Translations under genes and position numbers: made by a program
DNA from: Roseomonas sp.
GTDB lineage: Bacteria > Pseudomonadota > Alphaproteobacteria > Acetobacterales > Acetobacteraceae
DNA: 41,129 bases
Direction: 5' to 3'
Assembly (NCBI GenBank): GCA_020249125.1
Contig: JADCGG010000150.1
Coordinates: forward strand, 1-41,129
Shown here: positions 1-9,900 of the stretch, in pieces
Layout of the letters: the number at the start of each line of letters is the position of its first letter
Numbering within the stretch: the first letter of the stretch is position 1
Notes under the pieces: model-generated
Told to the model about the DNA's origin: nothing
Seen by the model: only the letters and a program-made list of their open reading frames with translations
Databases searched by the model: none

Positions 1-154
1 CGCCTGACCTGTTGACATACGGGGCACATGCCCCAGCGCAAACCACAGAAACCTCAACCGACAAACCCCGCGATACGCAACACAAAACCCGAGCAGCGGC
101 CCGGGAGTGAAGCCGCGTCAGGAATTTGCCTCAGCAGAAAATGGAGGCAGACAA

Positions 155-481
155 TCAATCAGGCGCAGGGGATCGTGAATAATGCGGGCTAGTGAATACA
201 TCAATGATGGCACGACCCCAGGGTGATAATTTGCCCCAGATGATATCGACATTGATATGACCACCAGTCATATAGGTGTAGGCGCCGCCCAAGACGATAT
301 AGGCACCAAAAATGAAGAGTGAAATTTCAAAAGCCCATTGGGAAGGCGAATTCAAAAAATACCTCATCACAATTTCCCAAACCATGATGAAGAGCATCGG
401 GCATATTAAAAACGCGACAATCCAGGCAAATTTGGCGTTCAGCCAATCCGTAAATCTAAGATATAATTCGATCACCTTCAT
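155..481 (-). pseudogene. Truncated TRAP transporter small permease (DctQ-like) fragment
   Basis: 108-aa ORF with DctQ-like N-terminal TM region (FAWIVAFLICPMLFIMVWEIVMRYFLNSPSQWAFEISLFIFGAYIVLGGAYTYMTGGHINVDI). It ends abruptly in an unrelated tail (FTSPHYSRSPAPD), well short of a normal DctQ length. Confidence 0.65.
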
Positions 482-680
482 GGCTTACCCCATTTTTCCT
501 GAATTATTTCGGCTAAATGAGTAAGCGGAGCGGGATAATTACATGGTAGGTCCATTCTGGGCGTGGCTTTTGCTTTGCGCCTTCGGTGCTGGATATCAAC
601 GGCAGGGGCCGGGTTGAAGCCGCACCACTGGCGGTGGCTGCTTTCATCACAATTTCTGGTGCTGGGCGCATGCCCGGTTT

Positions 681-1931
681 TCACGTTGCCCGGGCCAGTT
701 CCGTCAGGCGATCCAGCAATCTGGCGGCGGCTGGTGGTGCAAAGCGCAGCGCTGCCGCCAGGCCGGCGGCACGGCGCGCACCACCGGCCAGATAAGCGGC
801 CAGCGCGCTGCTCCAGCCTTTTGCATCGCGCGGGTCAAGCAATTCGGCAATGCCTGCCACATATTCACGATGTGCCGGAATGTCAGAGGCAATGACGGGC
901 ACGCCCATGGCAAGCGCCTCATGCACCGGATAGTCAAAACCTTCCTCCAGTGAAGGCGCAAGCACCGCCACACTGGCGCGCATCATTTGTGCCATCGCGT
1001 GGTCGCTCAGCCCCTCGGCGCGCAACAGCCGGATGCCGGCGGGAACATGGTCCAGCACCCCCAGCACCTTGGCCGCGTCCAGCCCCGGCGCACCGGTAAG
1101 GACAATATCGAAGCCGGGGGCATTGGGCATATGGCGGAAGGCGTCAGCGAGCAGGGTGAAGGTCTTGCGATTCGTTAATAAGCCGGGCGCAAGGAAGAAG
1201 CGTCTTGCTGCAGGGCTCGGGCCGTTGCGTTCGGTAAAGGGGGCGCTCACAGGCGGGGGCACCACGGCGGGCTGCGGCAGCGCCAGCCCCTCCCGCGCGG
1301 CGCTGTCCAGGATGCCGTCGCGCGACGCGGCGGAATTGGTCACGATCCGCGCCCGCAGCGCGGCCACCCCGCGCAGCAGGTGCCGAAACTTCTCCGCCGC
1401 GCCGGGGGCGGCGAAGGCCGGGCTGCGCAGCGGAATATCATTATGCAGATAGCACAGCACCCGCGCGGCGCGGGACAGCAGCGCCTGGCAGCGCGGATCA
1501 TCCAGGTTTCGGTGCGACAGGTTCAAATACGCCATGCCCTCCAGCGACATGGCCGCCAGCCGCCCCGGCCGCCATCTGGCGGAGGCGCCGATCCCCCGCA
1601 GCAGGTCCACCGTCGCGATGTGCCGGTCCCGCAGCCGCGGGCGTATCGGCGGGAAGGGCTCGGCACGCCCGTCCAGATAGGCGCCGGCGCGGCGCGATGC
1701 GGCATCATTGGGATGACCGGCCCAGCGCAGTGCCGCCGCCTCGGCGATGCGCCGGGCCAGCGCGCGCGGGATTTCCAGGATGCGGCCGCCATCGGTCATG
1801 GCGAAGCGCGCGGTGGGCTCGCGCTCCAGCAGGTGCAGCGCCATTGCCAGTTCCAGCCTGTCTATCCCGCCTGGCGCCGCGCGGTTCGCCCGCCAAAGCA
1901 GCCGCGACAGGTCCAGCACTAAGGGCATCAT
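681..1931 (-). CDS. Glycosyltransferase, GT4/family 1-like
   Basis: 416 aa; C-terminal EEGFDYPVHEALAMGVPVIASDIPAHREYVAGIAELLDP is typical of GT4 nucleotide-sugar binding. ATGA overlap with the upstream Rieske gene. Confidence 0.85.
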   Translation of the reverse strand: MMPLVLDLSRLLWRANRAAPGGIDRLELAMALHLLEREPTARFAMTDGGRILEIPRALARRIAEAAALRWAGHPNDAASRRAGAYLDGRAEPFPPIRPRLRDRHIATVDLLRGIGASARWRPGRLAAMSLEGMAYLNLSHRNLDDPRCQALLSRAARVLCYLHNDIPLRSPAFAAPGAAEKFRHLLRGVAALRARIVTNSAASRDGILDSAAREGLALPQPAVVPPPVSAPFTERNGPSPAARRFFLAPGLLTNRKTFTLLADAFRHMPNAPGFDIVLTGAPGLDAAKVLGVLDHVPAGIRLLRAEGLSDHAMAQMMRASVAVLAPSLEEGFDYPVHEALAMGVPVIASDIPAHREYVAGIAELLDPRDAKGWSSALAAYLAGGARRAAGLAAALRFAPPAAARLLDRLTELARAT

Positions 1932-2974
1932 GGTGGCGGTGCGGCCCCTCGCATGATGTCGGCATAGGCCTCGTTGAACCAGCCGACGCGCGGCTCGGCG
2001 GCGCCGAGCCGCGGGTCGGGGGCGATCGCCTGCGCCTCGGCCTGCAGCCTTTCGCAGATCGCCTGGTCCTCCTGCAGGACGTGCATGACCACGCGCCTCG
2101 CCACCAGCCGCCGCGCCGGTTCCCCGAGGTCGACGAGCCGGCTTGCCAGGCTGCGGCCGGAGCCCTCGGGCTGCCAGCGGAGCACGCGGACCGACACCTC
2201 GCTCCGGTCGTGGGCCAGGGCGATCGCCCGGAAGATGACGAGGTAGCGGAACTCTATGCCCAAGATCCGGATTGGGTGGGTAATCAGGATGGAGCTATCG
2301 GGAAACAGGTTCAGGATGCGATACATCACCGGATCGGGGCCGCCGCCCCGGAGCCGCGCGAGCCAATCCGCCATCGTGCCGGACGCCTCGCCCAGGAAAT
2401 AGGCGCTGTGCGGCCCGACGCGGACATAGTTCAGGTGCTTGCGCGGCACATAGAGGGATTTTCGCCCGAAGGTTCCGGGATGGACGGCCGCCAAGTGGTA
2501 ATCATCGAGGGAAATCCACTGGAGCAGCCGCCAATTGGCCCGCATCGGCAGCACGGCCCGGGCTGCGCGGCTAAGGTCCGGGCAGAGCGCGGCAATCACC
2601 TCGAAGGCCGGGCCAAGAGCCTGTTCGAGCGAGGAGCCGCCATCCGGGAAGCGGCCGAAGATCAGGTCCCCGCATGTGGCAAGCTCAAGCCGCGTTAGCC
2701 GGATGCCGAGTTCCCGCGGCTTGCACCCGAAGGCATCCTGGCAATTGGGGATGCCGGCCGCGATGCCATCTGCGTCATACCGCCAATGATGGAAGCCGCA
2801 GATGACCGGGCCGTGGCCACGCTCCGCATTGCGCAGCGGGAAGGACCGGTGGGCGCAGCGATTCTCGAACCCGCGCAGCCCGTCGCGGAACCGCTGCACG
2901 AACACCGATCGCCCGCCGAGCATGGTGCGGAACCAGTCATTCTCCCGCCTAAGGTCGGAGACGAAGCCAAGCAA
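1928..2974 (-). CDS. Rieske [2Fe-2S] non-heme iron oxygenase (ORF begins downstream of an in-frame TAG; coupled ATG lies at 3058)
   Basis: Rieske motifs CAHRSFPL (CxH) and CGFHHWRYD (CxxH); mononuclear iron-type motif DDYHLAAVH. Confidence 0.8.
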   Translation of the reverse strand: MLGFVSDLRRENDWFRTMLGGRSVFVQRFRDGLRGFENRCAHRSFPLRNAERGHGPVICGFHHWRYDADGIAAGIPNCQDAFGCKPRELGIRLTRLELATCGDLIFGRFPDGGSSLEQALGPAFEVIAALCPDLSRAARAVLPMRANWRLLQWISLDDYHLAAVHPGTFGRKSLYVPRKHLNYVRVGPHSAYFLGEASGTMADWLARLRGGGPDPVMYRILNLFPDSSILITHPIRILGIEFRYLVIFRAIALAHDRSEVSVRVLRWQPEGSGRSLASRLVDLGEPARRLVARRVVMHVLQEDQAICERLQAEAQAIAPDPRLGAAEPRVGWFNEAYADIMRGAAPPP

Positions 2975-3054
2975 CGTCCACAGCCGGCCAAGCCGGGCCT
3001 ATTCGGCGGCAAAGGCCCCGGCGTCGAACAGCGGGCGCGTGTCGGCCGCGGTCC

Positions 3055-3672
3055 TCATGGCCGGGGGATCTGGATGGTCAGGCGCTGGTAGCCCCCGGCC
3101 GAGGCAATCAGCAGCCCGGTGAAGGACAGGCGCGCGGCAGCGACCGGTACCGCGCCCATCCGCTTAACCAGCGCGCGGATCGCTGGCCGGCGGATTTCCA
3201 TGTCGAGCGAGGCGAGGCCGAGCCGCGCCGTCGCCGCGATGGCAGCCTGGACCAGCGCGCCGCCCACATCGCGCCCGCGCTTGTGGCCGCGAAACGGCTT
3301 CAGCACATCCAAACCATAGATGTAGGCGCCACCCGGCCTGGGACGGGACCGCGCCTCGATTACCCGATACACGGCAAAGGCATGCGCGCCTCGCGCGGGG
3401 CCGTAGCAGCGCAAGAAATCGCCAAGGCTCGGCGCGAAGGGTCCGTGCCCCGCGTATTTAAGGCTGAGATAGCCAGCGAGTTCGCCCCCCACCGTCGCAA
3501 CCAAAAAACGATCCGCCCGCATGCCGCGCCGAAACAGCGCGTGCCGCGCGGCGGCGTCTCCCAGCAGGGCGGATAGCCCAGCTCGGCCGGTGGCGGCCAG
3601 ATCCAGCACCTGATCCTGTAGCGGGCCGGGCGCCAGCGGCCCGACCATGGGTTGCGCCAGGTCAGAACGCAT
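3055..3672 (-). CDS. GNAT-family N-acyltransferase
   Basis: GNAT-like core (FLVATVGGELAGYLSLKY ... YIYGLDVLKPFRGHKRGRDVGGALVQAAIAATARLGLASLDMEIRR). Start chosen at MRSDLAQ, overlapping the preceding acyltransferase; ATGA overlap with the Rieske start at 3058. Confidence 0.65.
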   Translation of the reverse strand: MRSDLAQPMVGPLAPGPLQDQVLDLAATGRAGLSALLGDAAARHALFRRGMRADRFLVATVGGELAGYLSLKYAGHGPFAPSLGDFLRCYGPARGAHAFAVYRVIEARSRPRPGGAYIYGLDVLKPFRGHKRGRDVGGALVQAAIAATARLGLASLDMEIRRPAIRALVKRMGAVPVAAARLSFTGLLIASAGGYQRLTIQIPRP

Positions 3673-4555
3673 CATCAAGCCAGAACCATTGGTCGAGATG
3701 GTCGAGCACAACAGGCTCGATGATTGCGTTCAGAAAGGCGACATCGTCGAGCACCCCGGACGGGCTCTCCGGCAGAGCGATCGCGTCGCTGACATTCAGC
3801 CGGAACCGCCCTGCCGGCAACCGCGTGACATTGCAAAGCACAATGGTGCAGCCAGTGCGGCGGGCAAGCTTGGCCGCGATGGCAAGGTTGCCTTCCGCAT
3901 GCGGTGGCCGGCCAAATAGCGGCGCCATCAGCCGGCCGTCCCGCGCTTCATCCACGAACACCGCGAGGAACCCGCCGGTCTTCAACTCCTCATAGGCGGC
4001 GCGAATGCCGCCCCGGTCCTGGCGCAGAAAGCGCATGCCGGCGCGGCGGCGCATGTCGTTGATGAACCAGGTCTGGGCGGGGCTTTCCCAGGCGATAGGC
4101 GCACAGGCAACGCTCATGCCAAGCGCGCGAACCCCTTCCAGCATCAGGTCCCAATTGCCGGTATGAAGGCAAAGCGCGAGCAGCCCGCCGCGGGCCCGGA
4201 TCGCCTTGGTACGCTCCGCGTTCGGCAGGTCTATTCGGCCGGCGGCCATGAAACGCCCGACGCAGGCGGTCTCCCCCACGATGCGGCCAATATTATCGAG
4301 GAAGGCGGCAACTGACGCCTCGATCTCCGCCTCGCTCGCGTCCGGGCGGTGGCGGCGGAGATTGGCGCGGGCCCGCTCCACCACCCAGGGGCGGTCACGC
4401 CGGATCGCGGCGGCGGTGCTGCGGGCTGACAGCCGCGGGGCGAGATCAATCGGAAGCCGACGAAATACCTGGTAAAGCAGAATCTCCCAGGCATCCAGCA
4501 GGCGGTTCCCAAGCGTCGGCGCATGGCGGTCGGGCAGGGGCGGTGTATTGCTCAT
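3662..4555 (-). CDS. LpxL/HtrB-like lysophospholipid (lipid A-type) acyltransferase
   Basis: 297 aa; catalytic HxxxxD motif (LCLHTGNWDLM) and LABLAT-like layout (FVDEARDGRLMAPLFGRP). Confidence 0.8.
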   Translation of the reverse strand: MSNTPPLPDRHAPTLGNRLLDAWEILLYQVFRRLPIDLAPRLSARSTAAAIRRDRPWVVERARANLRRHRPDASEAEIEASVAAFLDNIGRIVGETACVGRFMAAGRIDLPNAERTKAIRARGGLLALCLHTGNWDLMLEGVRALGMSVACAPIAWESPAQTWFINDMRRRAGMRFLRQDRGGIRAAYEELKTGGFLAVFVDEARDGRLMAPLFGRPPHAEGNLAIAAKLARRTGCTIVLCNVTRLPAGRFRLNVSDAIALPESPSGVLDDVAFLNAIIEPVVLDHLDQWFWLDDAF

Positions 4556-5949
4556 CGCCGCGCCTCAAGCCGTGCCAGGATCGGGTGGCGCGGCCGCAGG
4601 GACAGTCGGCACACAGGCGTGGCGCGGAAGCCTGGCCGCAGCCGCAGCCGGAAGGCCTGTGCGATCATGGCCAAGCAGAGGATCGCCTCCGTAAGCCCGA
4701 AATTCAGCCCTGCACAAATCCGCGGCCCGGCGGAGAAGGGGATATAGCTGTAGGGCAGCGGCGCCGCATCGCCCAGGAAGCGCTCGGGCCGAAAATGCAT
4801 GGGCTCGGCCCAGAGATGCGGCGAGCGATGGAGCAGCCACGGCACCACAAGCACCAGCGCATCCTTTTCCACCATGATGTTCCCCACTTGCGTCGCTTCG
4901 CGCGCCTGGCGCGGCAGGATGGGGACGGGCGGGTAAAGGCGCAATGTCTCCTCGATCACCGCGCGCGCATAAGGAAGATGCGGGACATCCTCGATGGTCG
5001 GCACGCGCGTCCCGAGCACCGCATCAAGCTCGGCCTGCAAGGCGGCTTCGGCCCAGGGCGCCTTGGCCAGAAGGTAGAAGGCCCAGGTGAGCGTGGCGGC
5101 GGTGGTTTCATGCCCGGCCATGAAAATGGTCGCGGCCTCGTTGCGCAGCGCCTCCACGTCAAGGGAAAGCTCCGGGCTGCGCTGCATCCGGCGCACCAGA
5201 AGGTCCACCATGGAGCCATGCTCACCGCGCCCGGCGATATGCTCGGTGATCACGTGCTCCACCACGCCATGCACCTCGGCGATAGCCGCGCGCAGGGCAG
5301 CCCCGCGGCCCACGCGCCAGCCCTCGGCGGCGCCAAGAAAAAAGGGCAGGTTGAAGCTGTCAATGCGGGCCTGGTAACGACCAAAGCCATGCACAATGCC
5401 GCTCAGCGCCTCAGCCCCCAGACGAGTACCGAAGATGGATCGCGCGATGATCTGCGCGGTCAGTTCTGCCATCGCGGGCAGCAGGCTGATCTCCGCGCCA
5501 TCCCGCCAGCCCTTCAGCATCTCGGCGGTGGCGCCTGTCATCATCGGGGCATAGACCGGCACCTGCGTCTTGTGCGCGATATCGGCCACCAGCGGGCGGC
5601 GGCGGCCCCAGGTTTCGCCATCCGAAATGAACAGCCCATCGCCCAATAACGGGGCGAGCGCCCGGCGCATCATCGCTCCCTTGCGCTCGAAGCGCTCGGC
5701 TGCCGTCACGAAAACAGTCCGGATGGATGCCGGGTCGTTAAACACGCAGACCTGCCGTCGCAGCAGAAAAAAATCATAGTCCCGCGCGGCGTAGGATACT
5801 GCGGTCCAGGGTGCGAGCAGGCTGCGCCGCGCCATGAGCGCGAGGCGCAGCGCCCCAGGCGGCGTGTCCAGCGGGCGCGGATGGGCCGGGATCAGCCAAC
5901 CCTCACCGGCTTCTTCGATGATCGGGGGATCGAGCGCGACAGGATTCAC
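4552..5949 (-). CDS. Cytochrome P450
   Basis: AGHETTAATLTW I-helix, EETLRLYPP K-helix, FRPERF, heme loop PFSAGPRICAGLNF. GTG start overlaps SDR stop (GTGA). Confidence 0.97.
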   Translation of the reverse strand: MNPVALDPPIIEEAGEGWLIPAHPRPLDTPPGALRLALMARRSLLAPWTAVSYAARDYDFFLLRRQVCVFNDPASIRTVFVTAAERFERKGAMMRRALAPLLGDGLFISDGETWGRRRPLVADIAHKTQVPVYAPMMTGATAEMLKGWRDGAEISLLPAMAELTAQIIARSIFGTRLGAEALSGIVHGFGRYQARIDSFNLPFFLGAAEGWRVGRGAALRAAIAEVHGVVEHVITEHIAGRGEHGSMVDLLVRRMQRSPELSLDVEALRNEAATIFMAGHETTAATLTWAFYLLAKAPWAEAALQAELDAVLGTRVPTIEDVPHLPYARAVIEETLRLYPPVPILPRQAREATQVGNIMVEKDALVLVVPWLLHRSPHLWAEPMHFRPERFLGDAAPLPYSYIPFSAGPRICAGLNFGLTEAILCLAMIAQAFRLRLRPGFRATPVCRLSLRPRHPILARLEARR

Positions 5950-6758
5950 GGGGGGCGCAAATCCTCCGGGTGCCGGCGCAAAAGACGCCGTTGCAGCGCC
6001 TCCAGATAGCGCGCGAGGGGCATGCCCGCCAGCAGCAATAGGCTGGCACCAAACCCGGGCGCCACATGTCGGCGGCCGCGATCCGCCGCGCGCAGGATGC
6101 CGGACGCGACGAAGGCAGGGCTGAGCGCCTTATTGCCGGCGGCGAAGCGGGCGGTAAAGGCGGGCCGGCGGGCACGCTCCTCGGCCAATTGCGGCGTGTC
6201 GGTGTCGGGCGGGAAGGCGGTCAGCACCCGTACCCCATGTGCGCCGAGTTCAATGGAAAGAATGTCGCCAAGTCCCCGTAGCGCCCATTTGGCGGGCGCA
6301 TAGGCACTATAACCCGCAAAGCCAGCCAGCGCGGCGGCAGAGGAAATCAGGATCACCTGCCCCCGCCCCGCCCGTGCCATGGCCGGCGCCAGCGCGTGCA
6401 GCACATGCAGCGTGCCGAGGTAATTGGTGTGCCATTGCGCCTCATGCTCGGCGAGCGGCTGGTCCAGAAAGCGGCCCGGCCAGGCGATGCCGGCGCTGGT
6501 CACCACCCAGGAAGGCGCGCCGTACCGGGCCAGCAGCGCTTCCATGGCGACGCGGACCGCCGCCGCATCCCGCACATCCAGAGCCAGCGTCTCGGGCGGG
6601 ACGGGGCCGAGCGGCGTGAGGCGGGCTTCGGCCGCAGCCAGCCGGCCCGCATCGCGGCCAACCACCACAAGGCGGCAGCCCCGTGCCTGGAGTGCTTCTG
6701 CCAAGGCGAGGCCGATGCCGCTGGAGCCCCCGGTGACCAGACAAAAAGGAGGGGTCAC
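5946..6758 (-). CDS. SDR-family reductase, 3-ketosphinganine reductase (KDSR)-like
   Basis: TGGSSGIG cofactor motif, YAPAK active site, and NYLGT...ISSAAALAGFAGYSAYAPAKWALRGL...AFPPDTDTPQLAEE matching the KDSR hallmark PPDTDTPxxAEE. GTG start. Confidence 0.85.
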   Translation of the reverse strand: MTPPFCLVTGGSSGIGLALAEALQARGCRLVVVGRDAGRLAAAEARLTPLGPVPPETLALDVRDAAAVRVAMEALLARYGAPSWVVTSAGIAWPGRFLDQPLAEHEAQWHTNYLGTLHVLHALAPAMARAGRGQVILISSAAALAGFAGYSAYAPAKWALRGLGDILSIELGAHGVRVLTAFPPDTDTPQLAEERARRPAFTARFAAGNKALSPAFVASGILRAADRGRRHVAPGFGASLLLLAGMPLARYLEALQRRLLRRHPEDLRPP

Positions 6759-6967
6759 GGCCAGCCGCCGGGCGCGGGCGAAACACCCCCTTCGGATGAG
6801 GGCTGGAAGCGGCGGTACATTCCATGTTAAAAAGACGTATAGTTCTTATGCGTCAAGTGGATCGACCGAAGTCATCTGAATCAACAACCCTGCAACCCAC
6901 CGATCAGGGCCGCCGCTGAACGAGGCTGGCGGCAGGCCGCCCGCCATAGCCCTCATGGGAATATGTC

Positions 6968-9900
6968 TTGCTCCTTTCGCTGCCGATCCACCTTGATATT
7001 CTTGGCCTGAGCCTGCGCCTTCCCGGCGCTGACGATCTTGAGTCGCTCTGGACCCTGCTGGAAAATGGTGGATCTTCTGTGCAGGATGTCTCCCCGCCCG
7101 GACGCTGGCGGGCGGAGCGCTTCCTCAGCCGGGACAGCAAGGCGCGCGGCACCACCTATACCTTCGCGGGCGGTTATCTGCGCGATGGGCTGAGCTTCGA
7201 CGCCGCCGCCTTCGGCATGTCGCGGCGCGAGGCGGAGCAGATGGACCCGCAGCAGCGCGTCCTGCTGGAAGTGACCTGGGAAGCGCTGGAGGATGCGGGC
7301 ATCGCGCCGTCGCGCCTCGCCGGGCGCCAGGTGGGCGTTTATGTGGGCGCTTCGGCCACCGATTACGCCGATGTGCCGCTGCTGGACCTGGCCTCCATCG
7401 ACGCCCATTTCATGACCGGCAATAGCCTGGCCATGGTGTCGAACCGCATTTCCTACGCCTACGACCTCAAGGGCCCGAGCCTGACGATTGATACGGCCTG
7501 CTCCTCCTCCGTGGTGGCGCTGGCCCAGGCGGCGGCGGCCCTGCAGGAAGGGCGGATCGAATGCGCGATTGTGGGCGGGGTGAACATGCTCACCTCACCT
7601 GCGCCCTTTATCGGGTTTTCGCGCGCGGGCATGCTTTCGCCCACCGGGCGGTGCCGGCCCTTCTCGGCCCAGGGCGATGGCTATGTCCGGGCCGAAGGCG
7701 CGGTGGTGATCGTGCTGGCCCGCGCCGATGCCGGGCTGGGCACCCGGCCACGGGCGCGGCTGCACGCCATTGGCGTGAATTCGGATGGCCGTACCAACGG
7801 TATCTCCCTGCCATCGCTTACCGGCCAGCGGGACCTGCTGGACGCGCTCTACCGCACGGCAGGTGTCTCGCCGGACGCGCTCTCCTTCGTGGAGGCGCAT
7901 GGCACCGGCACGCGCGTCGGTGATCCGATCGAAGCGCGGGCCATTGGCGAATCCCTCGGGCGGCATCGCCGGGCGCCGCTGCCCATCGGGTCGGTAAAGT
8001 CCAATATCGGGCATCTGGAATCCGCCTCCGGCATGGCGGGCCTTGCCAAGCTGATCCTCTCGCTTGAGCGGCGCCGCTACCCGGCCACGCTGTATCTCGA
8101 GGAATTGAACCCCGATATTGACGTGGTCGGGCTGAAACTGGCGCCAGCCGCCCAGGCGGTTGACCTGCCGGCCCAGGGCGAATTGCTGGCGGGGCTTTGC
8201 AATTACGGCTTTGGCGGGACCAATGCGCATGCGATCCTGGGCAGCGCCCCGCCGCCAACGGTGGCGGTGGAGCCGGCAGCCAGCCCGCGTTTCCTGATGA
8301 TCTCGGCGCATAGCAAGCCGGCGCTCCGTGCCTTGGCAGAGGCTCATCTGGAGCCAGTGCTGGCGCATGGCGCTGCGGCGGTGGCACATGAACTGCAAGT
8401 GACGCGCGATGCGCTGCCACATCGCCTGGTGGTGGATCTGCTGCGGCAGCCCGAAGCCGCCCTGGCCCTGCAAGACCTCGACACGCCAAGGCCCGGCGTG
8501 GCGCTGGCCGAGGCGGTGGCCCGGCGCGCGCGCATCGCCTTCGTCTTCGCCGGCAATGGCAGCCAATGGCCCGGGATGGGGCGCGCTGCCTATCAGGGCA
8601 ACGCCGTCTTCCGCGACCGCTTCAATGAGATCGCGGCGCTGATCCGCGCGGCGGAAGGCACTTGCCCGCTTGAAACGATGCTGGCCGAAGACGTTGCCGC
8701 GCGGCTGGCCGCGACCAGCGCCATGCAGCCGCTGCTCTTCACCATCCAACTCGCCCTTTGCACCGCGCTTGAGGCTGAAGGGCTGCAGCCGGACCTGGTG
8801 CTGGGCCATTCCGTGGGGGAGGTGGCGGCCGCGGCGGCCTCGGGGGCGCTGACGCTTGAGGATGCCGTCCAGCTCATTGTGCAACGCAGCGCGCGCCAGG
8901 AATCCGTGCGCAGGCAGGGGAGTATGGCGGTGCTGGCCTGCGACGCCTCCCGCGCAGCCGAGGTGATCGCTGAGGCCGATGCCTCGGCGGCGGTCGAAGT
9001 CGTCGCGCGCAATGCGCCCAATTCCACCACCATCTCCGGCACGCATGAGGGGCTGGCCGAGGTGCTGCGCATGGCCCGCCGCTTGCGCGTTGCCACCGTC
9101 ACGCTCGACATCGCCTATCCTTTTCACAGTAAGGCGCTGGACCCCGAGCGGGAGGCAATCATCGCTTCCCTCGCCGGGCTGCGGCCGGGTGCCACGCGTA
9201 TCCCCATGATTTCCTCGGTCACCGGCGCGGTGGTGCGCGGTGACGAACTGGATGGCGGCTATTGGTGGTCCAATATCCGTGAGCCCATTCTGTTCCAGGC
9301 GGCGGTGGAAGTGGCCCTCACCGATGCGGAGCTGTTCATCGAAATCAGCCCGCGCCCCATCCTCGGTTCCCTGGTGGCCGAGATCGCGCGGCAAGCCGGC
9401 GCGCGGGCCGTTGCCCTGCCCAGCCTGACCCAAGCGGCGCGGCCCGAGGATGCAGACCCGGTGGCACGCATCCCGCTTGAGGCCGTAGCGCGCGGCGCAA
9501 GGCTGGCCGAGCCGAGCCCGGCGCCGCTGGCCCCCGCCCGAATCCTGCCGCAAATGCGCTGGGACCAGCAATTTTATTTGATCGGCCAGACCAACGAGGC
9601 CTATGGCATCTATGGTCCCTCCTTCGACGGCGCGCCCCTGCACCCGCTGATCGGCACGAGGCTCGCGCCCGGCGGATCGGAGTGGCGGCAGATCCTGAGC
9701 CTGGAGACGCACCCCCATCTGGCCGGCCACAAGGTGGATGGCGAGGCGATTCTGCCTGCCACGGCCTTTATGGAAATGGTCTCGGCGGTAGGACGTGAGG
9801 TGCATGGCACCGGGCGGCTGCGCATCCTTGACCTCGACATCCTCCGCCCCTTGAGTTTCGAGCCCGGCGCCGGGCGAGAGGTGAGCCTGCTCTGGCATGA

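Noticed and set aside
4543-5649. 368-aa plus-strand ORF over the P450
   Set aside because: Opposite strand has complete P450 motifs; this translation has none.
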